Shown here: in pieces, positions 23,341-36,500 of the stretch | How the letters are laid out: each line of letters starts with the position of its first letter | Numbering within the stretch: the first letter of the stretch is position 1 | Assembly: GCA_964019695.1 (NCBI GenBank) | Contig: OZ026521.1 | Coordinates: 29,726,601-29,790,600 of the forward strand | Direction of reading: 5' to 3' | Origin: Loripinus fragilis | Lineage: Eukaryota; Mollusca; Bivalvia; Lucinida; Lucinidae | DNA: 64,000 bases | Notes under the pieces: generated by a model | Told to the model about the DNA's origin: nothing | Database searches by the model: none | The model's input: only the letters and a program-made list of their open reading frames with translations | Program-made: the position numbers and the translations under genes

Positions 23341-25079
23341 ATCATCCAGTTGTTTTTCAATCAAGATTAGAATTAGTAACTACAGAAATTGTCTCTACCA
23401 TTAACGTTAGATTTAATACTGGATTTACAACATAAATATCTGCAACAACTACATATCTTGACATTGCTTTTGAGATATACTACGCTTCTTCTATACTAAA
23501 ACCTCAAGTTTCTAAGAACAAGTGACTTAAGAGGAGAAAGGCGACATTTTAAATGGTTTCTAAAAGGACAGAGTCAGAAACTCCTTTGGTAGCTGAATGA
23601 CTTTTCAGTGGTGAACTTTGGATTGTATAGTGTTGGAGTTATTGAAATTTTTTAATTGAAAATAGCTATATCTGTACTTTACTTGTGTCCTCTCTGTAAC
23701 TTGAAAGCTGTTAGAGATATTTTTTGAAACCACTTAAGTGTTTAGTATCATGAGATGATATATAGTGCTAGAACCCGACTCTGTAAAAAAGTAAGTGAGA
23801 ATGATCAGGAAATAATGCAGGTTTCTGGGGTATGGCCCTTTGAAATTAAAAAAAAATAGTTAATTCTGCAATATTGTTGTATACGCTCTGTAGCTCACAA
23901 ACTGTTTAAGACATAAAAGTGTAAAAACATCAAACGACATCTCCCAAAGCCATAACTCATGATTGCATTTTTGGAGTCATTGCCCTTTGCAAAATAAAAA
24001 TGTAGAATTTCACATAGATGTTTGTCCCTTTTAGGCAAATGAAAAACGTGCTAGATATAGATCTAAAAAAATCAGGCCCTACCTTCCCTTGCCTTGTCAG
24101 TGACCTTGGCCTCATTGAAAGATTTATACTGAGAGGCGAAGTATGGTTTAGGCGAGCTGTTCTTTCTTTTGACAACTTTTATAGAAAAAAATGTGGTAGC
24201 ACTACTTGAGGATATGTTTGTCCCCACTGGGCGCTTTGTCTAGTTTTGCGTGTAAGCACTAATAGATAGACTATCAAAATCTTCTCTGGTTGCCTACAGG
24301 ATAAGTTTTAATATCTCATCATGTGGATCAAATTAGCAATAACAGGTATTAGAAAAACAACAACAGCAATATTGGATATCAAAATAGATTTATTTTTTAA
24401 CATACACACACTTTCACAGTTATCTACATTTTTTTCTCAGCTAGTCACAGTAGCACAAACAAGACAAATATATAAAACGCAAAATACAAAAGATCGGGAA
24501 ATTTTTCAGTCATACATCATTACCACAGCCATCCATTGACACTTACATTAGTTGGAGTAAGCAATCTTTTTGAAATTTCCAGAGTACGCCACACGGTGCT
24601 TAGGAAGCATGAGGTTTAAATTACCAAAATCTCATTTTACTCTCAGGAATAGACACAATTATACAGTCTCCCGTTTTCAAATGTATTTTTTCTACAGGTC
24701 CTTTTTGTGGATTATTCAGAAAATGCAGTATATTACATGTAGTAGATGTGATCCATTAAGTGGTAAATATACTCAGAAGAAAAAGTTTAGTCAGTAATTA
24801 TGTTTTCTCATAAAATCAACAATTCTGCATATATCATTGTCATTTTTTTTACATGAGTTGTATTATCGTAACTCTTCACTTACCTGTTCATTGCGTGACA
24901 AATAATGCCTCTATTAGACTGTATCAACCAAATTTAAAAATGCACGATGTGCACGTGCTGCGGTAAACTGGCGTTGTTATTTTCTCATATACTGTTAGAT
25001 ATTGAAAGAGAGTTGTTCCTATCGCAATAATCCGGAGAAAATTCAGTGCTAGCAAGCTTAATTCGCCGGTCAGGCTATC
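23341..25079. other. Intergenic, no gene recognised
   Basis: AT-rich. Short open frames lack motifs and splice context. Confidence 0.4.
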
Positions 25080-25300
25080 TACAAATTACAGAAACACCGC
25101 GTTTTGACGTCTTGAAACACGTGTTGCTGACGTAACACGCAGTTTTGGATGCAGTGAACAAACAATTTATCGTCTGCAAACACGTTTTCAACGGCCTGGC
25201 GGTAAAAATGACAAGCCTCCGTTGGGAAGACCACGGATAACGACGCCATTTGAAGTTCGGGTCATAGTGACGTCAACATGACGTAATCGATTCATGGCCG
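25080..25300. promoter_or_regulatory. Cluster of CRE-like sites in a CpG-richer patch
   Basis: TGACGTCT near 25105, TGACGTAA near 25130, a perfect TGACGTCA at 25268-25275 and TGACGTAA at about 25279 lie within 180 bp, with CACGTG near 25120. The patch is richer in CpG than its surroundings. It could be an enhancer or the promoter of an unseen transcript. Function is not shown. Confidence 0.35.
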
Positions 25301-25789
25301 CTTGGAAACTTCTTAAATTCCTTAGTCATGCAACAGATACGAGACTTTCCGTCTGTACTACCAGAAATCGTCTGAGGGGCGTTAGACTGATTTTTGAGTT
25401 ATGAAATTTGAATTTTAATATTGACCACTTTGTGTATTTTTGATGAAAAAAATGGGTATATTTTCGGAATGTTTTGTTGAAAATGTTCACATTTGTAAGA
25501 CATTACGTGATTTTTATTTTTAGTAAGGTTTTTGTCAATATTAAGACTATCTTACAAAATTATTGCACACAGTGTCTGTACTGACTAAACTTTTTCTTCT
25601 GAGTATATAAAGAGGATGTTCAATTGTTTGGGTACATATGACATTACTTTCATTGAGTAATGTGAATCACTCTATATGTGTGGGGAAGCCACCAATGAAA
25701 TATACAATATTTTGCTTCACAAGATGTTCATACCAATTTTTTTTTATTTACAATTTTAAAGCATAGCTGAATATTTGTACATGATCTCA

Positions 25790-26165
25790 TATGAAAGTAA
25801 GAAAGGCGGCAAAGATCAGGAATCGATACAATCAAGTTCCACACCTGATCCAGGATACCACATGGGAAAGTGACAAAAACACAATTAAACATCACAAACA
25901 AGAGCCAAAAGGTCAGCCCTTTCCCAGCAGGTGACCACAAGGCAGCAATGAACAGACGCGAAAGCATGAAAAACACAAGACATAAATAACACAAATGATC
26001 CACAAAAGAAGTACTGCCTTGGAACGGTCAGTAAAACTATTTTACCAAAGGGCTTAAACCTGTTTCATGGTGCCACTCTCACCCTTAGTTCAGATGTGGA
26101 TCAAGACACACAGATGTTTGGTTTGCATGAAAGACCCCTAACTTATCCATGCATCATCTCCTAGA
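25790..26165 (-). mobile_element. Penelope-like element 3' tail, 5'-truncated
   Basis: Same tail family and 3' end as 17450-17775, to which it is close in sequence. Confidence 0.8.
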
Positions 26166-27451
26166 ACATATAAATCAAGATATAAAAAGGAGATAAAGCA
26201 AAGATTAGGACTCAACATTACATAAAACTGAATAACGGAGCAAAAGAAATCCAACAGGTAAATTCTGGTGGGCTGAATACCGGAGCAAAAGAAATCCAAC
26301 AGAAGTCATTTGTATTGTGACCCTGCATAATGTGTCTGTCTTCCAAAAAACTGAAATCACATGGAGTTAAAAACGTGATTTTTATTATTTGTTAGAGTTG
26401 TTGCTTCAAGTCCAAGTCAACATTTTATAAGTCATGTCAGACCAGTAGCAAAGCCAGACAATTTTATTACCAAAATGCCACAGACTCTGATATAGGTAAA
26501 TAAAAGATCTTCCACAAGTGCTTGTGATTTATTGAATGCATTAAGCAAGTTGGGGAAATGCGATACAATTAGAGGCTTGCCAAACATTTTATCGCTTTTT
26601 TGCAAAAAGTTTTAAAAATTTAACAATACATGAACAGGAGTGTTAGCTTCTATATATCATATGACGCTAATTTTTTTTATAAAATTATATTTAAGGCCTG
26701 AAAATGTCAAGCTTTTGTCGTATTAATGCCAATTTTTTATTAACATCATCACATGACGTTACTTAACATGGAAACCAGTACCAAAATGGCCATTTTTCAA
26801 CATTACTGTCCAAAATGGCCATTTTTCAACATAACTGTTCAAAACTATTTTGAAAACAGTATAGACCTACATCATCATAAAACAGCTGATCAGGATCCAC
26901 ACTGTTTCTGGTCCATATCTATAATTAAATTGAAAGACTGAAAAAAAGTAATTGATACACCATTCACAACCCAAAAAGAACTTGATGAATGCTTGTTTGG
27001 TATGTTTTTACTGTATTTCTTGACAACACATGACACTGCAGTCCCATTATAACACAACATGGAATAGCATATAACACGGTTACGTTGTAGCTCCCGTATA
27101 TTTTTACCATGGTTATACAAAGGAATAAAAAAAGGTGACAATTCTTTGTCATTTTCCTTTAATTCCTTTGTAAAATCCGTTTACTTATAAAAGGAGTTCA
27201 CTCATATCAGGGTCCATCCCTATGGACCCTAAACATAGCATGATAAAGGGACTGCAATGGAGTTGGTTGATAAAAAATTACACCTGATGAAAGGAATAAA
27301 CTTAATTTATGAGTATGGATGCCATTAAAAAGTTTGCTTTGATATTTGCAGATTAAGTCAATATTATTCTTATTTGATGGCCTATGGTTTAAATTAAGAC
27401 ACTGAGTAAAGCACATTTGGGAATCAAGACTTGATAAGTTCATGTTTACTT
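26166..27451. other. Downstream flank and possible 3' UTR of the receptor gene
   Basis: No exon follows the stop codon at 27452. On the minus strand, AATAAA hexamers occur at about 26735 and 26462, more than 700 bp past the stop, and could serve for polyadenylation. Small direct repeats sit at 26225-26302 (GGAGCAAAAGAAATCCAACA twice) and 26785-26845 (AAAATGGCCATTTTTCAACA twice). Confidence 0.35.
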
Positions 27452-27523
27452 CTACACATCAGTATTAGGATCCATCTGGAATGAAATCTTCGGAGTGCTG
27501 TGGAATGGTGCATCATATGAAAA
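27452..27523 (-). CDS. GRIA-like exon 16 (C-terminus and stop)
   Basis: Residues 748-770, [19 protein letters not shown] to NTDV, then TAG. The acceptor is ATTGCAG and the phase fits. The last three residues T-D-V fit a class I PDZ ligand, which in other glutamate receptors anchors the channel at synapses. That role is inference here. Confidence 0.9.
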   Translation of the reverse strand, partial: FSYDAPFHSTPKISFQMDPNTDV

Positions 27524-30500
27524 CTGCAATTAAAACAACATGTATATGAATACGAACACCATTAAACATCGTATAACTATTACATAAGCCAAACAGTCTC
27601 ATATCATCAAAGAAAGATTACTTTTACAGTCAATGGTTTTTCATTGTAAACCAGTTGGATCCACTTTCATACAGCAAAAGCGACACCTTGCTACTGTAGA
27701 TATGCAAAATAGTCACTGAGGTGAGTAAAAACAAAGTGTTAAGTACTGTACAAAGTGTTAAGCACAAAATATCAATTTTACAAAAGGAATAAATTATGTA
27801 TTTAATGGAGGATGATTTATGGAATAAACAACCTATTTATACACAATATTAAATTTGTCAACAATATGCGTTGCATCATGAGATAATATTTTGACACATG
27901 TGAACAATGAAAACGCTTTGGGGTCTTCTCATGCATATAGTCTGATCAGCCATTTAGTAGGTTGCTGTAAAGAAAGTATAGTCATAAACAGGTTCCAATC
28001 AGTACCAATTCAAAGTATGGGTGCTGCTTTTACATATTGTAAAAGCAGCATCATTACTTTGAATTGGTACTGATTGGAACCTGTTAATAACTATATTATC
28101 CATACTTTGAGTTGGTACTGATTGGAACCTGTTTATGACTATACTTACTTTCTTTACAGCAAGCTACTAAAGGGCTGATCCGACTATATGAATGAGCAAG
28201 CTGGAAATTAATGTGCAACTGAATACAAGATCAACTTACATGGCTATGTTTTGTGTTACCATTAGTCGTTGGAGTGGCGTAAGATGATACATTGTCCGCT
28301 GTCTCAAACTTTTCGTTGATATGATTACCTTCCGCCAGCGTGACTGTCGTCTCTGTAGGTAACATATACACTCCCTGCAAAATTTAAAGCGCAATGCATT
28401 ACAGGGACGTAGCCAGAGGCTTTATCATGTTAAAGACCATCAAAGAAAATTGGAGAATTTAGAGATATATGACCTTGTTACTTTACTGTTCTAATTGTGA
28501 ATAATAAAGGCACTGACCAGACTGCATGGATGCGCAGGCTGGTCTGCGCCTTTGTTGTTTGCAAGCAACAAAGGCAGGGTTTCTAGCGTCGAGGCCCATA
28601 TGATATTGAAGCCCAGGCTTCCTGGCCTCCGTCTGGCTACGCCCCTGAATATGATTAACACACATATTCAATCTAGTGGCTTAAGAATCCTAAATTCTAA
28701 TATTGTGGCATTTGACAACCATAGTATTGAACCAATATACATGTATTTAAAATGTTTTTCATATTATCTGTTTTGGTCCTAATTAGATAATCATTAAAAT
28801 ATATTAGGCTTAAGCTGGTGACTAGTTGAAGTAGTATCACATTTCATGAAAATAATCAATCAAAGATAGACTTCTGTAATTATCCCCATATGCTAAAAAG
28901 ACAACAAAGAACTATATTACAAAATCAGGACTATACACGAAACACCCATACGCACTGGGAGCAATAATAAAAAAAACCTGACAGCAAAAATAACACTACC
29001 ATAAAATGGACAGCAATTACATTTACTGGGGATATTATATAATTTTCTGGCAAAAATTCAGCCTAGATTAGGATGTACTAATATCAGGAATTCGTAAGTG
29101 TTGAGATGAAATGTTGCTCAATTTATCAGAAAACACTTTTTATAAGTTATATATCAAGAATAAAAGATAATATATACGAATATATTTCAATTATCATGTT
29201 TTTAATGTTTTAAGCATCTTCAAATGAATAAGATGCTAATAGAACAATTTCAGTAAAGAAACACTTAAGCCAAGCAATTAATTTCTTTCATGAACAGAGG
29301 TGGTTTCAAGTCTTGAAAGAACTTAACACGTTATATCCAAAAGCTAGTATTAAATAAATATAATCAAAACACAAAACGGTTGTCACACAGGCATCGATGC
29401 CATACCCTCACTCCCAAAATTGATGGAAAAACAACAACACCAAAAGGACCTTATGGTGTTTTAGTCTAGTGTTTTATGTCATTTTCCCCTGTATACCCTG
29501 GTTAGCTATAATCTATAATTCTGGAATGTGAACTTATATTTTGACTGTACAGTGTTTGTCATATGTTTGCGATTTGGGCACACCCTGAGACCTACCTCTG
29601 ACAATGTTCTGTCTGGTTTACTTTTAGTATACACAAATTCCATAACTCCTACAATAATCGATAGTACTAGACCAGCTATAAGTATAAAGTAGGCACCTGC
29701 CACGTTGCTTAAAGAGAGACTTCTCTTCTTAGATTCCTGTAAAAAAGAGGCACTGGTTTAGCGTACATGCGCCGATCTAGAGGAGGGGATTGGAGGTCCA
29801 GATCCCCTCTCAGGAAAATCATGTCATCATTGGCCCGTCAACAAAACGGCATTAAAATGGCTTTTCCCCAGTCGGCGGATGTTCGCCTGCTTTGTCTACT
29901 GGGTATAGTTTTCTTAGGAATATTGACAGGGACCCCATCTCCCCTCTGTTCTGTGAAATATGACAGCCTTGGACTCCCCCCCCCCCCCCCACTGGACAAA
30001 ACTTTCTGATTCTTGTATAGTAGTGTGTTGTCCAAATCTTAGCGTTGTGATCCATTTTTTATCGCTCTCTTGACTGATACATTCTAAATTTAAATCAACT
30101 CTTTAGTAGCCCCCCCTCCCCACGGATAAAACTTTCTAGATTCTCGCATAGTAGCATGTTGTCCAAATCTTAGCATTGCAATCAATTTTTTTATCACTTT
30201 CTTGACTGATACATTCTAAATTCAAATTAACTCTTTGGTTGCCTATCATGACTGCAATTCGTCTACTATTATTGTCTGCTCGTTTTAGAAGTCTATGAGA
30301 CAAACAGTGTAGACCCATAGCAAACTGCTCCTATAGGGACAGTCAGGTCTGGGTCGACGCTGTTCGTCTCTATATTTTAATGAGTCAAAATGTTAGCAAA
30401 CATGTGCAGCAGACCACTTAAGCAAGCAACATTTTCAATATTGTTTTTGGGTGGCGCTTAAAGGAGTAACTGACCAACACGACCATAAGGGCCTTGACGT

Positions 30501-33500
30501 GAGAAAACCTGTCTTCAGTGGTTTGCAAACAACAAAGGCGCAGACCAGCCTGCGCATTCGCACAGCGCCTTTATTATTAGATTTTTGGGAAATAGCATAC
30601 TAAGCTACAGGTGAAATTTCAATTTTCTAGCTAGTCTCTGTAGCTGAAGAGACTGGTCTGAATCTCATTTTGTCGAAAACCAAAAGACAGGGTTTTGTCG
30701 CGTTGAGGCCCTTATATAAGCACATATTTTTTCTTACCCTATTTCCTGTATCAAATCCACACTCTCCCATCTCTACCCACCATTTCTTCTTCATTGTATG
30801 TAAGGTGCCATCTTCTGTTAATTGTAACACAGCTAAAGTGATATCATCTCTGAAAGAAACGCAGGTTTAGATAAACAAAAACTTTCAGCGTAAAATGTAA
30901 ATATTTTCTTACCCATCAGTTTTAACATATGTTTGGCTGCTCAAAAGAACCGTCTTATTGAGACGGTTCTTTTGAGTACCCACAACATATGTTTTGGTTG
31001 AGAAATAAGAAATTAAATTTCCATTACACACTCTTAACTAAAGTCCTGAAGAAATATTTAACATCTCTGTATGCTGGGGAATTTGCATGCTTGCTGGTCG
31101 TCTGCTGTTTTTTTTCAAAATCATTTTTTTTTTCAAAAAAATATTTCAGGAATACCATCTGGTGTCAAACAGTTTGGATCAAGATCTGAGGTCCGGTGTT
31201 TTGTTGGGCCTGATCTGGGTCCAAACTAATTGCAAAGGATATCAGCAGAGGACACTAGTAGGCAAAAAGTTAAACCTGATCAACACTGCAAACTATTTAT
31301 AATCACTTTTTAACGAATCTTTTCAAAACATGTTTTCCTTATAAAAAATTCTTTTGTGTAAAATGTCATTTATGAGGTTGTCATTCTAAATGCACCCCAA
31401 AGGGTTCAAGTAAAATAAAAATCAGACTTTTTTGTAAAAAAAGAAGCTACAGTACACATCAAATAGGTACTGTAGCTTATTGTTTTTGCAAATTCTGATT
31501 TTTTATATCTGAAATTTGTTCATATAATTTAGAGACAAATCTAATAAGTAGTATATTTACCAAACGATAATGGAAAGCGTCACAAACTTTCTGACAAGAC
31601 ATACATTATATCTTTTGGTTGTTCAGAAGTTTCTAACTTCAAACCAAATAAACCCTCTCTAATAAAAGTGTGTATAATTTATTCAGTAGTTTTTCAACGA
31701 TTAGATTATGAGGCAGTGTAATATAGAAAGTAGAGAAATCATATGTAGACACACAAGATGATAGAAAGTTTTTAGACTTGAATTTACAAACAACCTCACC
31801 TGAATGTTTAACCCATAAAGCGCCACCTATAATTTGCAGCAGATGACAATTTCAAATTTTGCCATTTTTTCAAAAATACCAATAAGGCATGATATTTTAT
31901 GAGAATCGTCTGCTGGCAGACGACTCTCATTCAATATCATACCTTATTTTTGTCCAAAATTAAGACAGATGTTTCAAAATTTGTTGTCTGCTGCAGTCGT
32001 GATTGGCGCTTTAAGGGTTAATAGAACAAAATAGATTTTTTTTATCATTCCCCTCATAAATCTTCATAAGATGGTAAAGTACCTTAGATGTGAATATTTG
32101 GTTGTTGCAATTCCATAATGGTTGTGATTCAGATGTGGTCCGACCTTCATAGTATCACAAGGCTTTCTGTTGTTTGCATATTCGTTGTAGACGGATTCCA
32201 GGAGAAAAGCATATTTCCCATTCAAGTCTCTGACTCGTTGAATACCTTCCTCTATATCAGAGACAAACACTGTTGGCTCTTTGGATGACATATAGTTCCA
32301 CATTATCTTGTACGTGGACACTTTTGTCATCTGTAAAATAAAACAATTGTTAATAAATAGATAGGCCATTACTTTAACATTCCATGTACATGTACCCATT
32401 CGGAACTGCTTTAATAAATTACGTGGAATTCCATGGAATCAGACTTGGATGTACATCAAGCATCTATTTTGATAACGTGACGCTGACGTTAAATAACGTG
32501 ACGTTCACCTCATAGAAACCATGCCAACACAATAACAAGTGTGGTTGCAGCAATATAAACGGATAGAAATGAAGGCTATGTTTTTTTTTCAATAAAATAT
32601 CGCAATAGCGAGATTTTATTGAAAAATACATAAGCTTCATTTATTCTGCTAATTATATTTTTCGGGTAATCAGGAAAATGGATTTTAATAGGGCTGAACC
32701 CACATGCTACAGAACTAATTTTCTTGACGCCAGTTCCGGCTAACAAAATGTAGCTTTATAGTACTACACGTAATGAGCCTTACGTACACACAAGGCTTGA
32801 TTCAATTCTTGAATTGTGCCGGACTTTCCTGATTGGTACATGTACATGGTTTTCCCTAACTCGCAATATTGAGTCCTAGAATCCCAAAATCCTGTCTGGG
32901 ACCCCTAAGAAAATATCTGTGCTTCCTTTAGGACTCAAAAACGAAATACAAAATCTCATTAACTGTATTTAAAGCACAGGGCCTTTAGGCAAAACGTATT
33001 AGCATATTTTTGCACGACACTATTCATATGAAATGCCTAATATTCATGGATTTTTTTGTATGAAATACTGTGAGTAGCTTTTGCGCTTAGGCCGGAATTT
33101 TTTTATTAGTTGATTTACAAACCCTCCTACTGTAATTGTCCAGAAAGTAGTTTTTTTTTCTAAAATAATTTTTTATTTTGTCCACTGACTCTAAATATTA
33201 TCTGTTTTGTTGAAAAAAATATATTTCTGAGGTTCTGTCTTTGTTTTTTTGAGAGTGACACTGTTAAAAGTGATTGTCCTGTCCAGATTTTTAGGAAAAT
33301 GATGAAATATTTAAAGATTTAATACAGGCTAGTGGATTACCTTACTAGTTTTACTGTTGTTTTTTCTGGAGGTATTACAAAAAAGCTCTGAATATGACTA
33401 GTAAACTGGTCATTTTCAGAGCCTTTTTCCCCCCTATTTCTGTTTTTTTCCCCGTAAATCAACTAATAAAAAAAAATTGGCCTTAGTGCAAAAGCTATTC

Positions 33501-36500
33501 ACTGTTTTTCATAGAAGATAGAGAGCATTTTTTCAGATTGAAAATAATTTCTTGTCGATGGGAAAATATCCCTTGTGATAATGTTTTAGCACTGTTTAGA
33601 TGTATTAATCAGACGCAGACCCATGGTTTATACTTTGCAACCCGTACTGGCAGGAAATGAGAGTCCCAGAGACTTCATTATTGAAGGCAAACCCTGCACA
33701 TATTTTGGAAATGTTTAAAGAAGCTGCTAATAACTTACTCTATTTAAATGTACTGTAAATGTAGCATGGTTATATTTGTCATTCAGTTTGCTATGAATCT
33801 TTTTCCCATAATTAGTTATGCCAGTGTTAAATTCATAATGATCTGTCCCAACGTCCATTCACGTCCATACTTTGCTTGATGTGAGTGAACAGCAAACACT
33901 ATGGCATATGTGGTAAGTAGTATATCCTATTTATCTAAAGTGAACATTAGTCAGTTTAATGGATACATACATTTTAAAGTATCTTTAGTAAAGATATAGA
34001 AAAATCTTTAGAAGGAACTATTTTATCGGTAGAGACATTTTGCTGCAGTTTATGTTGAAATGGTTACAGTTGGGAACAAGAAGAAACCAAATTGATTCTA
34101 GACACTCAATCGCATAATGTGTAGATAATATCCTGCATTTTTTTTGAACAACTGACCATCCGTTCCTATAATCAAGTAGGGTTTTAAAAGTGGGATATTA
34201 CACAAATATTATGTGAAAGCCTGCATGCCTGGTTATTATCCCAATAACAGTTAATAACAATGGTTTACTTTTTATTTGCACGGTGGTGGACCAGGCCTCA
34301 GACTCAATCACAACCCTGACAAAAACCTTTCACCGGTGGGTTGGTGCCTGGTGCTTGTCTTTGGATTCAATTTGAGATTTTCTTTAGCCACAAATGTCTG
34401 TGAGTCAAGAACCCTTTTCTTGGTTCATCATTTGTATGTTAGTTTGACATGGTTGTTTCTCTGTGATGAAAATATTTTTAAAGCCCCACCCCTAGTAGCC
34501 TTGCCTGAACACTGTCTGTTTGAAGGTTGTTTTTTTATTCATTGTTTGTTGTTGCTCTCATTGTGTAGGTTTTTTGTGTTGGGTCTGTGTTTTGTGATGG
34601 GGTTCGTGGTGCTGTTTGCTGTTTGTAGTTAAGCAATCATCTTCCTGAGGAAGAGAGAGAGTTGGTTACTTTACAATAATTGGGCCACGACACGAGAAAA
34701 CCTGTCTTCAGGGGATTGCGAACAACACAGGCGCAGACCAGCCTGCACATCCGCGCAGTCTGATCAGCGCCTTTGTTATTCGCTTTTTGAAACGTATCAT
34801 ATGTAAACTTGCTACAGGTGAAATTTCTATTTTCTAGCTAGTCTCTGTAGCTGAGGAGAATGGTTTGAAACTTGCTTTGTTGGAAACCCCGAAGACAGGT
34901 TTTCTCGCGACGAGGCCCAATTGTGTTGTAGCCGTGTATCTTTCTCACTGTGCTGTGTGTGGCTCTTCAGTCTACGATTGTGGCTTTTCCTTGTCATACG
35001 CACTTACTAATTTTCATTAGCTACAAATCTTATCAAATTTTAAGTTGAAACTTATAATATCCTTAATGTAAGCTACCAATCAATTGAAATTTGTGGTTTT
35101 ACTCAACATTGGATCAAATTTATAATTGGAATTCGCGAATGTGTTTTTTTATCATATAAAATAACACTGTTTCTATAACTTGTGACTGACCCTAATTATT
35201 TAATTGCTCATTTTGTTGTCTATACATTTCTTAGAAACTAGCGCTAAAACTAAGCTAAGATTTTAGAATGCACATGCATGTAACTTATTTGATGTTGGTC
35301 TGGTATCATAAATTATGTGTACACAACCCACAAATTTCAATTGATTGGTAGCTTACATTAAGGATATTATAAGTTTCATGACTAAACGAAAAAAATAAAA
35401 AATAAAATGGCATATTTTTTATTAGTCAGATGTTTGCTCTTAGTCTCTGTGGAGCATGGTAAGTTACCTTCTCATAATAGCCTCATTGAGATCTGTGCCA
35501 TTTAATATAACAACAATTATGTTATGATAATGTATAAAAACATCACAATTGGATGATAAAAATAGTGGGGCATCATTTCACTATGCACGGATAAAGATTT
35601 TATTGTATTTGAATAAATTTTCTAGAATCTTCATATGCATATACATCATGTGAATTGTATATAGGATATAATCCAACATACAAATGTAATGAAATCTTAG
35701 TGTTGTCATCACATGTAAATCTCCCTGTACATCGATAAAGTGTTGATATCTTTTCATATTCTGGTCTTTCAGGAATATTAGGTTCTGTCGGAAAGCAGAA
35801 TCCCGCATAAGCCGGTGCTAGGGGGCGTGAGAATTGCCGCACTTACCATTAGTACTCATCATCAGACTCAATAAAACTGAGTCTGTTGTTTTCTTTTATT
35901 GTCGGTTCTCTCTTTTTCTGAAGAATCCGTTTTTTTCCAGATTATTTGTAGCATTCGCTTCAAAATAGTATACACCTTACTTACGCTTAAAATTCAGACA
36001 CTTTTAATTTGTCTTAAGATTTGGATACCTTATAAGGATTGTAAAATTGCAGCGATTTGACAATGATATCACTGATTAAGCAGTCTGAGTAAGGCTGTCC
36101 TGGTTTTGCCCTGTATATCTGCTCAAATAAGTAAATACAGTAAAAATACAGTCTTAAGCAGCCACTCAAGGAAGACAAAAAATAACGGTTCCCAAGACTA
36201 ATAATCGCTTAATACAAGTCAAAAGTTTAGCAGAATGCTGTACTTTTGACCTGCATTAAGCGACCACATTGTTTAGACCTTTGTTTTGTCTATTTTTGAG
36301 TGGCCGCTAAAGACAAGTTTCCTTATATAGCTCCTATTTATAGTTACCTGAAAGAAAGCTTGTGTTGAGCCAGATTCTAAAGTACCATATGATATTTCAC
36401 TCTGAGATATAAGATCATCAGCTGAATCTATTGGTGTCAACATTTTCTCTATTGTAAGGAAAGCAGCGAGGTTAGCAGTGTAAGATGATATCATTATCAA

